Shown here one piece after another: positions 25,340-34,581 of a stretch of 64,000 nucleotides of DNA. The notes beneath the pieces are model-generated. The model made no database searches. It was not told the DNA's origin and saw only the letters and a program-made list of their open reading frames with translations. The stretch lies in the NCBI RefSeq assembly GCF_029846275.1, contig NZ_JARVWS010000003.1:744001-808000 (forward strand), read 5' to 3'. The stretch comes from Nocardioides sp. CER19 (lineage in GTDB: Bacteria > Actinomycetota > Actinomycetes > Propionibacteriales > Nocardioidaceae). The first letter of the stretch is position 1. Each line of letters starts with the position of its first letter. A program made the position numbers and the translations under genes.

Positions 25340-26380
25340 GTGACGCGCACACCGGACGCGCCGGCCGGCGTCTCTTGGCGCTGGTCGTACGCCTTGCGCG
25401 GCCTGGTCACCGCGGCCCCGGCGGCCGCGGCGGCGTTCTCGGACGTGCAGCTGGCCGCCGGTCTCGCCGTCGGGCTCCTCCCGGTCTGCCCCCTGCCGCT
25501 GCCGCCCAGCCGGACCGGGCGGCTCAGGCTCGGCGTCTACGGCGTGCTGGCGGCGGTCTCGATCTTCCTCGGCGGCGTTCTCGCGCAGTGGCCGGTCGCG
25601 GCGGTGGCCGGCATGGTCCTGGCCGGCGGCGCCCTGGGGTACGCCGTCGACCGGCTGGCACGGCCGGCGACGATGCTCGGCGTCCTGCTGTGCCTGCCGC
25701 TGCTCGCCGTCGGGTTCAGCTATCCCGGCACCGACACCGTCAGCGGGCTCGCGGCCGACATCCTCCTCGGATCGGCATGGTCGCTCCTGGTCGCCGTCGC
25801 ATGGCCGACCGCCTCTACCGGCCCGGCCGCCGCCGGCCACGCGGGTGCCGCGCTGCCGCCGCCCGGTGTCATGGTCAGGTACGGGTGGACCGCCGGATCC
25901 GCCGGCGCGGTCTGCGCCGCCATCGGGTTCGCCGCGGACCTCGAGCACGTCGGCTGGGCCCCGGCGGCTGCGCTGCTGGTGATGCGGCCCAACCCGCCGG
26001 TCCAGGAGATGCGCTCGTTCGACCGCCTCGCCGACGTGGCGATCGGGGCCGCCGCGGCCGGCCTCCTCGTGATCGTCGGGCCCCCGACCTGGGTCTACGC
26101 CGCCGCCATCGCCCTGGTCGGCGTCGCCGCGACCGCGACGGCCGGAAGCCGGTGGTACGTGTTGCCGACGTTCACGACGTTCCTGGTGTTCGTCCTGTTG
26201 CTCGCCCGAGATCCCGCCGACGCCCAGGAGAGGTTCTGGGAGCGGGTGCTGGAGACCGCCCTGGGGATCGCGGTGGCCGCCGTGGCGACCTTCGTCGTGC
26301 TGCCGGCGTTGACGCGACGCGCCGCCGCACGCTCCTCGTCGAGCCCGGCGGCCGACTCCGACGCGGGGCGGCGCGCATGA
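25340..26380 (+). CDS. FUSC-family (aromatic-acid-exporter-like) membrane protein
   Basis: A 346-residue protein with about ten hydrophobic helices in two similar sets. The first contains YALRGLVTAAPAAAAAFSDV and LGVYGVLAAVSIFLGGVLA. The second contains GAVCAAIGFAADLEHVGWAP, then VMRPNPPVQEMRSFDRLADV (arginine-containing loop typical of FUSC/ArAE proteins). The GTG at 25340, or the one immediately before it, follows GAGGAGG. It overlaps the next SulP gene by 4 bases. The codons just upstream of the start resemble the end of the neighbouring SulP protein (see findings). Confidence 0.78.
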   Translation: MTRTPDAPAGVSWRWSYALRGLVTAAPAAAAAFSDVQLAAGLAVGLLPVCPLPLPPSRTGRLRLGVYGVLAAVSIFLGGVLAQWPVAAVAGMVLAGGALGYAVDRLARPATMLGVLLCLPLLAVGFSYPGTDTVSGLAADILLGSAWSLLVAVAWPTASTGPAAAGHAGAALPPPGVMVRYGWTAGSAGAVCAAIGFAADLEHVGWAPAAALLVMRPNPPVQEMRSFDRLADVAIGAAAAGLLVIVGPPTWVYAAAIALVGVAATATAGSRWYVLPTFTTFLVFVLLLARDPADAQERFWERVLETALGIAVAAVATFVVLPALTRRAAARSSSSPAADSDAGRRA

Positions 26381-28107
26381 GGATGGGGTCTGGCCTGAGG
26401 ACAGGGTGGGGGCGACCTACCAAGCAGGACGCCGTCGCCGGCTTCGTGACCGGCCTGTTCTCCATCCCCGAAGGCATGGCCTACGCCTCGATCGGCGGGT
26501 TCAACCCGTTGCTGGGCCTCTACTCCGGGATGGTCCCGACCACCGTCGGGTCGCTGTTCTCCAGGACCGTGCTGATGACGACGACCCTGACCAGCGCGAT
26601 CGCGCTGACCTCGCACAGCGTCCTGTCCCAGGCCGGCCTGCGGCCCGACGACCCGGGCAACATCGCGATGCTGACGGTCCTGGTCGGCGTACTCATGCTG
26701 CTGTTCGGACTGCTGCGGATGGGCTCGTTGATGAGCTTCGTCTCCAACGCCGTCATGACCGGGTTCACCACCGGCATCGCGATCCAGATCCTCGCGGGCG
26801 TCATCGAGGACGCCACCGACTACCACACCAGCTATCACAACACGATCGCGAAGCTCGGTGACGCCCTCGTGCACATCGGCGACTGGGACGCGGCGTCGAC
26901 GCTCGTCGCCGCCGGCACCGTCGCCTGCTGGTTCGCCGTCCAGGCCGTCCGACGGCTCGAGCCGTTCGCGATCCTGATCGCCCTGGTCGTCGCGAGCGCG
27001 GTCGTCGCCGTCCTCGGGTCCGCGACGGGCCTCGACGTGCGCGAGGTCGGCGACATCGGCGCGATCCCGCGGTCGCTCCCCCACCCGGTCATGCCCGACC
27101 TGTCGACCGCTCCGGAGCTGCTGACGGGAGCCGTCGCGGTCGCCCTGGTCGCGCTCGCCCAGGCCGCCGGCATCGGGGCCGCCGTGCCGAACCCCGACGG
27201 GTCCCGGACCAACGTGTCGGCCGACTTCGCCGCCCAGGGCGTCGCCAACATCGCCGGCGGGCTCTTCCGCGCGCTCCCCACGGGCGGGTCGATGTCGCGG
27301 ACGGGGGTCGCCACCAGCGCCGGCGCCCGGACCCGCTGGGCGGGCGTGTACGCCGGCATCGTGCTGGCCGTCCTCGTGCTGGTCGCGGGACCGGTCGCCG
27401 AGCACATCCCGATGCCGGTCATCGGCGGCCTGATCGTCGTCATCGCGGGCGAGCTGATCGTGGGGCGCATCGGTGACATCCAGCTCGTCTCCCGGACCGG
27501 CCGGCTGCCCGCGCTGGCGATGCTCGCCACGTTCGTGGCCACCACCCAGCTGCCGCTGCAGGACGCCATCCTGCTCGGCGCCGGGCTGTCGTTGCTGCTG
27601 TTCTGCATCAACGCCCAGCGGCAGGCGCGGCTGCGGGCGCTCGAGTGGGACGACAGCGGTCGATGGCGCACCACCGACGTACCACCGCGCATCGAGTCCG
27701 GCACCGTCACCGTCCTCCACTACGAGGGCGTGAGCATGTTCGCCGAGATCGAGCGCCTCGACGAGTCCTGGCCGCGTCTGGGACAGGCCAGGCACGCGGT
27801 CGTCATCTTCCACGTCCGCACGCTGCCGGACGTGCCGTCCTCGACGATGGTGAAGTCGCTGGAGCGCCGGGCACGGCAGCTCGCGGACCACGACTGCCGG
27901 CTCATGGTCGTCGGCCTCGACCCGGTGCTGCTCCAGGTGTTCACGCGCACGGGTCTCGTCGCGCTGCTCGGCGAGGAGAACGTGGTCACCCGGACGCCGG
28001 TGTTCTTCGAGGCGCTGGACCGCGCCTACGCCGAGGCGACCGCGTGGGTGGAGAGCGGCCGACGACTGGCCGACGGGACCGACGACGGCGGCGAGTACGT
28101 GCGATGA
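26377..28107 (+). CDS. SulP-family anion transporter with STAS domain (first of tandem pair)
   Basis: A 576-residue SulP protein. LFSIPEGMAYASIGGFNPLL is the family's first-helix signature, with GLYSGMVPTTVGSLFSR after it. GGLFRALPTGGSMSRTGVAT corresponds to the conserved G-S-x-S-R-T region. The STAS domain occupies roughly 440-560 (SGTVTVLHYEGVSMFAEIER, then DHDCRLMVVGLDPVLLQVF). The ATG overlaps the preceding stop codon (ATGA), and the next SulP gene overlaps in the same way, so the three genes are one translationally coupled operon. The transported anion cannot be deduced. Confidence 0.9.
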   Translation: MRMGSGLRTGWGRPTKQDAVAGFVTGLFSIPEGMAYASIGGFNPLLGLYSGMVPTTVGSLFSRTVLMTTTLTSAIALTSHSVLSQAGLRPDDPGNIAMLTVLVGVLMLLFGLLRMGSLMSFVSNAVMTGFTTGIAIQILAGVIEDATDYHTSYHNTIAKLGDALVHIGDWDAASTLVAAGTVACWFAVQAVRRLEPFAILIALVVASAVVAVLGSATGLDVREVGDIGAIPRSLPHPVMPDLSTAPELLTGAVAVALVALAQAAGIGAAVPNPDGSRTNVSADFAAQGVANIAGGLFRALPTGGSMSRTGVATSAGARTRWAGVYAGIVLAVLVLVAGPVAEHIPMPVIGGLIVVIAGELIVGRIGDIQLVSRTGRLPALAMLATFVATTQLPLQDAILLGAGLSLLLFCINAQRQARLRALEWDDSGRWRTTDVPPRIESGTVTVLHYEGVSMFAEIERLDESWPRLGQARHAVVIFHVRTLPDVPSSTMVKSLERRARQLADHDCRLMVVGLDPVLLQVFTRTGLVALLGEENVVTRTPVFFEALDRAYAEATAWVESGRRLADGTDDGGEYVR

Positions 28108-29810
28108 GGCGCCCGGCGCGCGTGGTCGGCCAGGCCAGGTCGACGTGGCGGCGCCTCCGGCCGCGCCCGTCCGACCTGCGCGCGGACGCCGTCGCCGGCC
28201 TCCCCGGAGCGATCAGCACCGTGCCCGACGGGATGGCCTCGGCCGTCCTGGTCGGCGTGAACCCCGCCTACGGCCTCTACGCCGCGTTCGCCGGTCCGAT
28301 CGGCGGGGGTCTCACCACGTCGACCCGGCTCATGGTCGTCAGCACCACGACGGCGGCCGCCCTGGCGGCCGGGTCGGCACTCGAGGACCTCCACGCCGAC
28401 CAACGCGACTCGGCCCTCGTCCTGCTCACGATGATGACGGGCGTCCTGATGATCGCGGCCGGCCTGCTGCGCCTGGGCCGCTACGTCCGGTTCGTGTCCC
28501 GGTCGGTCATGCTCGGCTTCCTCACCGGTGTCGCCGTCAACATCACCCTCGGGCAGCTGCCCGACCTGCTCGGAGCACCGTCCGAGGGCTCCTCGAACGT
28601 CGGGAAGGCGTGGCACGTGCTGACGCACCCGAGCGGGATAGGGGCCCCGTCGGCCGCGGCCGGGCTGGGCGCCCTCGCCATCATGGTCGGCCTCTCCCGC
28701 ACCCGGTTCGACCTGCTCGGCTCGCTCGCCGCGGTCGCCGTCCCGACCGTCGTCGCCGTCGTCGCCGGCGCCGACTCGGTCGCCAGCGTCTCCGACGAGG
28801 GCGCCATCCCCCGCGGCGTGCCACCGCTGGCCTGGCCGCACCTCTCCGACTTCTCGTTCGGGCTTCTCGGCGGCGCGCTCGCCGTGGCGGCCATCGTGCT
28901 CGTCCAGGGCGCCGGGGTCGCCCAGGTGGCACCCAACCCGGACGGCGGCCCGTCGCGCGCCAACGTGGACTTCATCGGCCAGGGCGTCGCCAACGTCGCC
29001 TCGGGCGTCTTCCACGGGATCCCGGTCGGCGGCTCGGTCAGCTCCACGGCGCTGAACCAGGCCGCCGGTGCCCGGTCCCGCTGGGCGTCGGTGTTCGTCG
29101 GCGCCTGGATGCTGCTCATCCTCGTCGCGTTCGCCGGCATCGTCGGCCACGTGGTCATGCCGACCCTCGCCGCGGTGCTCATGTACGCCGGCGTCATGTC
29201 GCTGCGCCCGCACGACCTCGTGGAGGTCCTGCGCACCGGGTCCACGTCCCAGGTGGCGCTCGTCGGCACGTTCCTGGCGACGCTCGCCCTCCCCGTCGCC
29301 GCCGCTGTCGGCGTCGGGGTCCTGGTCTCGCTGCTGCTGCAGCTCAACAGGGACGCGCTCGACCTCCGCGTCGTCAGGCTCGAGCCCTACGACGGCGACC
29401 TCGTCGAGACCGAGGTCCCCGCCGTCCTGCCCGATGACGAACCGGTGGTCCTCGACGTCTACGGCAGCCTGCTCTACGCCGGCGCGCGCACGCTCGAGGC
29501 TCGTCTGCCCGACGCGTCCGGCGCCGAGCGACCGGTCGTCGTGCTGCGCCTGCGCGGCCGCACGTCCCTCGGCGCGACGTTCTTCGGAGTGGTCGCTGCC
29601 TACGCCGCCGACCTCCACGACCGTGGCGGACGCCTCTACCTCAGCGGCGTCGACCAGGACGTCGTCGCCCGCTTCCAGCGCACCCAGGCCGTCGACGTAC
29701 GCGGCATGGTGCAGGTCTTCCGCGCGACGCCGGTCCTCGGCGAGTCCACGGTGGCCGCCGTCGCCGACGCCACCGACTGGCTCGTGGAAGCACGACAGCC
29801 GACGTCCTGA
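28104..29810 (+). CDS. SulP-family anion transporter with STAS domain (second of tandem pair)
   Basis: A 568-residue paralogue of the preceding gene. AISTVPDGMASAVLVGVNPA is the first-helix signature and HGIPVGGSVSSTALNQAAGA the central conserved region. The C-terminal STAS part runs from DEPVVLDVYGSLLYAGARTL to RLYLSGVDQDVVARF. It starts with ATG in a 4-base overlap with the upstream SulP gene. Two adjacent, clearly diverged SulP proteins suggest different substrates or a hetero-oligomer. The 204 bases after it hold no convincing gene. Confidence 0.9.
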   Translation: MRRPARVVGQARSTWRRLRPRPSDLRADAVAGLPGAISTVPDGMASAVLVGVNPAYGLYAAFAGPIGGGLTTSTRLMVVSTTTAAALAAGSALEDLHADQRDSALVLLTMMTGVLMIAAGLLRLGRYVRFVSRSVMLGFLTGVAVNITLGQLPDLLGAPSEGSSNVGKAWHVLTHPSGIGAPSAAAGLGALAIMVGLSRTRFDLLGSLAAVAVPTVVAVVAGADSVASVSDEGAIPRGVPPLAWPHLSDFSFGLLGGALAVAAIVLVQGAGVAQVAPNPDGGPSRANVDFIGQGVANVASGVFHGIPVGGSVSSTALNQAAGARSRWASVFVGAWMLLILVAFAGIVGHVVMPTLAAVLMYAGVMSLRPHDLVEVLRTGSTSQVALVGTFLATLALPVAAAVGVGVLVSLLLQLNRDALDLRVVRLEPYDGDLVETEVPAVLPDDEPVVLDVYGSLLYAGARTLEARLPDASGAERPVVVLRLRGRTSLGATFFGVVAAYAADLHDRGGRLYLSGVDQDVVARFQRTQAVDVRGMVQVFRATPVLGESTVAAVADATDWLVEARQPTS

Positions 29811-30014
29811 CCCCGGCGAGACGTCACTCCCGCGAGAGCGCGGCCGCCGCCTCGGTCGGGTCCAGGTAGCTCTCCCCACTCACGTCGATCCGACGCCGAG
29901 GACGGTGCCGCCCGTGAACCGGGACGGAGGGCCGGCCGCCGGACCGAGCATGTGACGCAGCGCACCCGTGCGGCCGAGGGTGACCGGGCCATGCGCGAGC
30001 GCACCGCGATCGAG

Positions 30015-30461
30015 CTACTGGCCGGTCTTCCCGGCCGCGTCGACCCGGCCGAGCATCTCGGTGAGGTGCTGCCGCAGCCCCTCACGGTGCTCGGTCGCCA
30101 CCTGCTCGAGTCGGGCGACGTCCTCCTCGTGGCGCTTCCGGAGCGCGGTCGTCTCCTGCCGCACCCGGTAGGCCTCGACGCGCGCCTCGTTCGTCATCTC
30201 GGCGCCCTTGTCACGCGCCGAGCTCACGAGCCGCTCGCTCTCCTCGCGGGCGGCCCGCACGATGGCGGCGGCCTCATTGCGGGCATCGGCCACGATCGCG
30301 GCGGCCTCGCTCCGGGCGTCGGAGCGCCACTGGTCGGTCTCGCGGGCCGTGATCTCGAGCAAGCGGGCGGCCGCCTGCGACTCCGTCCCGTCCTCCGGGT
30401 TGCGGGTGTCCTCGCCGGCTCCCGCGTGCGGGGCGACGAACCTGTCTGCGTTAGTGGTCAT
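30015..30461 (-). CDS. DivIVA-like coiled-coil protein
   Basis: A 148-residue hydrophilic protein, almost entirely predicted coiled coil after a 30-residue disordered start. AARLLEITARETDQWRSDAR and then repeats of SEAAAIVADARNEAAAIVRA are typical of the heptad region of actinobacterial DivIVA/Wag31-like and FilP-like proteins. The membrane-binding N-terminal DivIVA motif is missing, so it may be a scaffold or partner rather than DivIVA itself. GGGAGAAGG precedes the ATG. It converges on the SulP operon. Confidence 0.7.
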   Translation of the reverse strand: MTTNADRFVAPHAGAGEDTRNPEDGTESQAAARLLEITARETDQWRSDARSEAAAIVADARNEAAAIVRAAREESERLVSSARDKGAEMTNEARVEAYRVRQETTALRKRHEEDVARLEQVATEHREGLRQHLTEMLGRVDAAGKTGQ

Positions 30462-30610
30462 GACCTTCTCCCGAGCGTCGCACGCTTGCCATCCGTCTGC
30501 AGCACCGTGCGGTCTGAGCAAGACTGCCCTTTCGACCGAGTTTCCCGAGAATCGGCACGACCGACATCGCGGTCCGCGACCTGAGACAGGGCCGGTCGCG
30601 GATCCGGTCG

Positions 30611-32053
30611 TCACCAGCGGGACGAGGTTCCCTCCGCTGCGACCGACGCGACCAGGTCGGCAGCCGCCCGAAGCTCCTCGCCGAGGACGTGGTCCTCCAG
30701 GGTGGTGCCTCCGGACTGGGCGAGACCGTCGAGCGCGGCCCGGCCGAGCTCGGCCGCCCCACCGGCCGTGGGCAGACGCTCCGGCGCCAGCCTCAGCGCA
30801 CGGGTGGCGGCGAGGAGCTCGCAGGCCAGCAGGTCCGGCAGGCGGGCGGCGAGCTCGCGTGCGACACGGACCGAGTGGGTCGAGTGGCTCGCGGTCTCCT
30901 CCAGGCCGATCGAGATCGTCGTGCGGCCCAGTGCCGCGGGCATCGTGCGGAGCCGGATGTCCGCGGCGAGGTCGCCGGCGACGTACTCGAGGATCATCAG
31001 GCCCGAGCTGCCGGGCGCCCCGTCGCTCAGGAACGCGGGCAGCCCCGTGAGCCGCGGATCGACCAGAGCCGCGAGCCGCGCCTGCACGAGCGTGGCGACG
31101 GCGACCCACGACTCGCGTACGGCGTCGAAGGCCGCGGCCAGCCGCTGGGTGAGGAAGCCGCCGTGGTGCAGGACGGCGCCGCGCTCGGCGAGCGGGTAGG
31201 GGTTCTCAGCCGGCGCGTCGATCTCCGCCACGAGCGCCTCCCGAGCCGACTCGAGCGCGGCGGCCGCCACGCCGTGCACCTGGGGAACGGTCCGCAGCGC
31301 GAAGGGGTCCTGGACCCGCGCCGGCGGGGCCGCACCCCGGACGAGGGCGGTCATCCGGTCGGCCGCGGCGGCGGCGTGCGGGTCGGCCCGGCGGGCGAAC
31401 ACCCGGGCGTCGTAGGCCTCGGGCGACCCGCGCAGGGCCAGGAAGCTCAATGCTGCGACGCGCTCGCTCGCGCGCAGCAGGCCGGCGAGATCGACCTGCG
31501 CGAGCGCGCCGAGCGCAGCGGTCATGGCGTTGCTGCTGATGAAGGGCAGCGCCTCGCTGGAGCGCACGCGCACCGACGCCGGCGGCCGGCCCGTCCCGCG
31601 CCACTCCCCCTCGCCCGCCAGCGCCAGCGCGAGCTGGGCCAGCACGGTGAGATCGCCGGTGCCGACGCTGCCGTGACCGCGCAGCAGGGGGATCGCACCC
31701 GCGACCACCGCCCGCTCCAGCGACTCCGCCAGGGCGGGCGTGACGCCGGTGGAGCCGGCCGCGAGCTGGTGAAGGCGCACCAGCATCGTCGCGCGCGTCT
31801 CCTCGTCGCTCAGCTCGGGCCCGAAGGCGGCGGCGTGGCTGCGGAGCAGCCGCAGTCCCTGGCTGGCCCGGTCGTCGACCTCGACGTCTCGCAGCGCGCC
31901 GACGCCGGTGGTGAGCCCGTAGACCGCCTGCACGGCCGCCGCCGCCTCGAGCGTCTCCGCTCCTGCGGCGATCGCCGCCCGAGCAGACGGGGTGAGCACG
32001 GCGTCGACGGCCCGGCGTCCGCGCGCCTCGTCGGCGAGCTCGCTCAGCTCCAT
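30611..32053 (-). CDS. Aromatic amino acid (HAL/PAL) lyase family protein lacking the MIO tripeptide
   Basis: A 480-residue homologue of histidine/phenylalanine ammonia-lyase. AVYGLTTGVGALRD (catalytic Tyr 45), the region GSVGTGDLTVLAQLALAL and QDPFALRTVPQVHG match conserved blocks. However, family members have G-S-V-G-A-S-G-D-L where this protein has G-S-V-G-T-G-D-L (127-134, counting from GSVG). One residue is absent and the cyclising serine is gone. The usual 4-methylideneimidazolone (MIO) electrophile therefore probably cannot form. It lies 43 bases downstream of the monooxygenase operon, but TAGGCT before the ATG could be a leaderless -10 box. Substrate unknown. Confidence 0.85.
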   Translation of the reverse strand: MELSELADEARGRRAVDAVLTPSARAAIAAGAETLEAAAAVQAVYGLTTGVGALRDVEVDDRASQGLRLLRSHAAAFGPELSDEETRATMLVRLHQLAAGSTGVTPALAESLERAVVAGAIPLLRGHGSVGTGDLTVLAQLALALAGEGEWRGTGRPPASVRVRSSEALPFISSNAMTAALGALAQVDLAGLLRASERVAALSFLALRGSPEAYDARVFARRADPHAAAAADRMTALVRGAAPPARVQDPFALRTVPQVHGVAAAALESAREALVAEIDAPAENPYPLAERGAVLHHGGFLTQRLAAAFDAVRESWVAVATLVQARLAALVDPRLTGLPAFLSDGAPGSSGLMILEYVAGDLAADIRLRTMPAALGRTTISIGLEETASHSTHSVRVARELAARLPDLLACELLAATRALRLAPERLPTAGGAAELGRAALDGLAQSGGTTLEDHVLGEELRAAADLVASVAAEGTSSRW

Positions 32054-32096
32054 CGCGCCAGCCTAGGGGTGTCGGACAGCGCCCCGTCCGGACCGC

Positions 32097-33434
32097 TCAC
32101 GCCGGGACGACGCTGCCCAGGTCGGAGGCCGGCACCGGCGCGAGCCCCAGGTGGTCGCGCAGGGTCGTGCCGGCGTACTCGGTGCGGTGCAGCCCCCGGG
32201 TCTGGAGGATCGGCACGACGTGCTCGACGAAGAGCTCGAGCGAGTCCGGCAGGGTCGTGGGTTGCAGCGTGAAGCCGTCGCTGCCGCCGCGCGTCACCCA
32301 CTCCTCGATGAGGTCGGCGAACTGCTCCGGCGTGCCGGTGAACTCCAGCCCGCCGGGCAGGCCCGTCACGAGCTGGGCGACCTCCCGGAAGGGCAGGTTC
32401 GTCTCCCGGGCCCGGCCGATGATCACCTGCGCGAAGGTCGAGGCCTCCGCGGTGGCGGCCGCCTCCTCGCTGAGTGGCTGGTCGGGGTCGATCAGGGCCG
32501 GGTCGAGCCCGGCGTTGTGCGCCAGCATCCGCCACCGCAGCTCGGGGTCGGCGCTCTCTTCCAGGGCCCGGCGCCGCTCGGCCGCCTCGGCCTCGGTGCT
32601 GCCGATGACGAACGCGATGCCGGGCAGGATCTTCACGCTGCCCGCGGGTCTCCCGTACGACGCGGCGGCGGCGTCGATCCGGGCACGGAACGCGCGCGCG
32701 GCATCGACGTCGGCCTGCGGCGTGAAGACCACGTCGGCGGTGCGGCCGGCCAGGTCGATCCCGGCCTCGGAGGAGCCGGCCTGGGCGAGCACCGGGCGGC
32801 CCTGGGGCGGCCTCGGCACGGGCAACGCGCCGGTCACGTCGTAGAAGTCGCCGTGGAACTCGGCCGGGTGGATCTTCGCGATGTCCGCCCAGCGCCCGGA
32901 CGCCCGGTCGCCGACGACGGCGTCGTCCTCCCACCCGTCCCACAGCCGGCGTACGACCTCGACGAACTCGACGGCCCGCGCATAGCGGTCGTCGTGCTGG
33001 GGGTGGGGGTCGCTACCGAAGTTCGCGGCCGCGTTGGCGTTCCCCGTGGTCACGACGTTCCACCCGAACCGGCCGCCGGTCGCGTGGTCGGCGGTGGCGA
33101 ACCGCCGGGCCAGCTCGTAGGGCGCGTTGTAGGTCGTCGACGCGGTGGCGAACAGGCCGATGTGCCTGCTGTGCTGCCCGAGCGCGGTCAGCACCGTGAC
33201 GGGGTCGAAGCGCACCTGGGGGAAGTACTGCGCCCGGAAGAGCTCGATGCTGGGCGAGTCGGCGAGGAAGACGGCGTCGAGGAGCCCGCGCTCAGCGATC
33301 GCCGTGCTCCGCGCCAGGCTGTCGATCGACGACGTCGCGGCGACGGCGTCGTCGTCCTGGACGAGCCATCCGGACTCGTGGTAGCCGCTCTGCGTCAGGA
33401 AGACGGTGAAGTGGGCGTGGCGCGGCTGGGTCAT
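32097..33434 (-). CDS. FMN-dependent monooxygenase, NtaA/SnaA/DmoA family
   Basis: A 445-residue luciferase-fold monooxygenase of the NtaA/SnaA/SoxA/DmoA group, two-component enzymes that use FMNH2 from a separate reductase. Visible features are LLDAVFLADSPSIELFRAQY, GLFATASTTYNAPYELARRF, the G-W-N-x-V-T signature (GRFGWNVVTTGNANAAANFG), RPVLAQAGSSEAGIDLAGR (flavin phosphate site) and a late TGTPEQFADLIEEWV. Known members attack C-S or C-N bonds (dimethylsulfide, nitrilotriacetate, dibenzothiophene sulfone). The ATG overlaps the upstream stop by 4 bases. It is a close paralogue of the gene at 37815-39161. Confidence 0.9.
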   Translation of the reverse strand: MTQPRHAHFTVFLTQSGYHESGWLVQDDDAVAATSSIDSLARSTAIAERGLLDAVFLADSPSIELFRAQYFPQVRFDPVTVLTALGQHSRHIGLFATASTTYNAPYELARRFATADHATGGRFGWNVVTTGNANAAANFGSDPHPQHDDRYARAVEFVEVVRRLWDGWEDDAVVGDRASGRWADIAKIHPAEFHGDFYDVTGALPVPRPPQGRPVLAQAGSSEAGIDLAGRTADVVFTPQADVDAARAFRARIDAAAASYGRPAGSVKILPGIAFVIGSTEAEAAERRRALEESADPELRWRMLAHNAGLDPALIDPDQPLSEEAAATAEASTFAQVIIGRARETNLPFREVAQLVTGLPGGLEFTGTPEQFADLIEEWVTRGGSDGFTLQPTTLPDSLELFVEHVVPILQTRGLHRTEYAGTTLRDHLGLAPVPASDLGSVVPA

Positions 33435-34555
33435 CGGCTCTCCTTCTGGGGGTGGGTGAGGTCTCGGGACAGCGCGCCCTGGTGGGCCAGGCGCAGCGTC
33501 TCCGCCCGCAGCTCGGCGTCACGCGGGTTGGTGACGAGGCCGCCGAGGGTGACGATCTCGACCCCGAGGTCGTAGTAGGCCAGGACGGCGTCGGCGACGG
33601 TGCTCGGCGACCCCACCAGCGTCGGCAGGGCACCACCACGCCGCACGAACCCGAGGTGGAGGCAGGTGTCGACGACCGGGTCCGTCACATCGCCGAAGCG
33701 GGCCGTCCGCTCGTGGCGGATCGACTCGACCGGCTCGCCGGGCGTCCTGGCGCGATGGGCCTGCAGGACGTCGACGGCCTGCTCGAGGTCCCGGGCGTGC
33801 GCCCAGGCCGCCTCGTCGGTCTCACCGACGAGGAAGTTCGCGTTGACCCAGTAGCGCAGCCGCCGGTCGTGACCCGCGGCCCTGGCCGACGCACCGTCGA
33901 TCCATTCGGCCACCTCGGCCAGCGAGCCGGCGTGGGTCGCGAGTACGTCGGCGTACCGGGCGCCCAGCTCGATGCCTTCTGCCGAACCGCCGGGCGTGGA
34001 GATGACGGGGCGCGGCGTGCCGAGAGGCCTGACACCCGAGAAGGCGCCCTCGACCCGGTAGTACTCGCCCTCGAAGTCGAAGGGCTCCACGCTCGTCAGC
34101 GTGCGGGTGTAGACCTCGAGGTACTCAGCGGCCCGCGCGTAGCGTTCCTCGCGGCCGAGGTGGTCGCCGTCGCGCGCGAGGTCGGAGTGCCCGAGGATCA
34201 GGTGGATCCCGGTGCGCCCGCCCGAGAGTCGGTCGAGCGTCGCGAGAGCCCGGGCGGCCGCGCTGGGCGCCTGGATGCCCGGCCGGTGCGCTTGGACGAC
34301 GGTCAGCCGCTCGGTCGCGGCGAGCGCCCAGCCGGCCACTGCCGCCACGTCCGGCCAGGTGGCGCTGGCCGGGATGATGCTCGCGTCGTAGCCCGCCGCT
34401 TCGTACTCCCGCGACTCGGCCACCACGTGGTCGGCGTCGACGTCGACGGGCTCCGGCGCCGTCGAGAAGTAGGAGGCCTCGCGGGCGATGCCGGCCGTCG
34501 AGTAGCTGTTGGTGTAGGGCTGTGGATTGATCCACGAGCGCAACTCGAGCGGCAT
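33431..34555 (-). CDS. Alkanesulfonate-monooxygenase-like (SsuD-type) LLM flavoprotein
   Basis: A 374-residue luciferase-like protein. Key stretches are YDASIIPASATWPDVAAVAG, LDRLSGGRTGIHLILGHSDL, EYLEVYTRTLTSVEPFDFEG and RPVISTPGGSAEGIELGARY, the last being the flavin-phosphate site. The layout and the conserved EGEYYRVEG segment resemble SsuD and related sulfonate or sulfone monooxygenases. It is the first gene of the minus-strand operon, divergent from a DUF427 gene across a 76-base AT-rich promoter region. SsuD-type enzymes release sulfite from C1-C10 sulfonates, but substrate assignment is an inference. Confidence 0.85.
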   Translation of the reverse strand: MPLELRSWINPQPYTNSYSTAGIAREASYFSTAPEPVDVDADHVVAESREYEAAGYDASIIPASATWPDVAAVAGWALAATERLTVVQAHRPGIQAPSAAARALATLDRLSGGRTGIHLILGHSDLARDGDHLGREERYARAAEYLEVYTRTLTSVEPFDFEGEYYRVEGAFSGVRPLGTPRPVISTPGGSAEGIELGARYADVLATHAGSLAEVAEWIDGASARAAGHDRRLRYWVNANFLVGETDEAAWAHARDLEQAVDVLQAHRARTPGEPVESIRHERTARFGDVTDPVVDTCLHLGFVRRGGALPTLVGSPSTVADAVLAYYDLGVEIVTLGGLVTNPRDAELRAETLRLAHQGALSRDLTHPQKESR

Positions 34556-34581
34556 CCGGCCCTCTTCCGCCCCGGCTGAGG

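Noticed and set aside
29824..29883. A 19-codon minus-strand frame, VSGESYLDPTEAAAALSRE, resembling the start of an excisionase-type helix-turn-helix
   Set aside because: Too short to support. It ends before the recognition helix and has no integrase, att site or other mobile-element sign nearby. It could be a decayed remnant at most.
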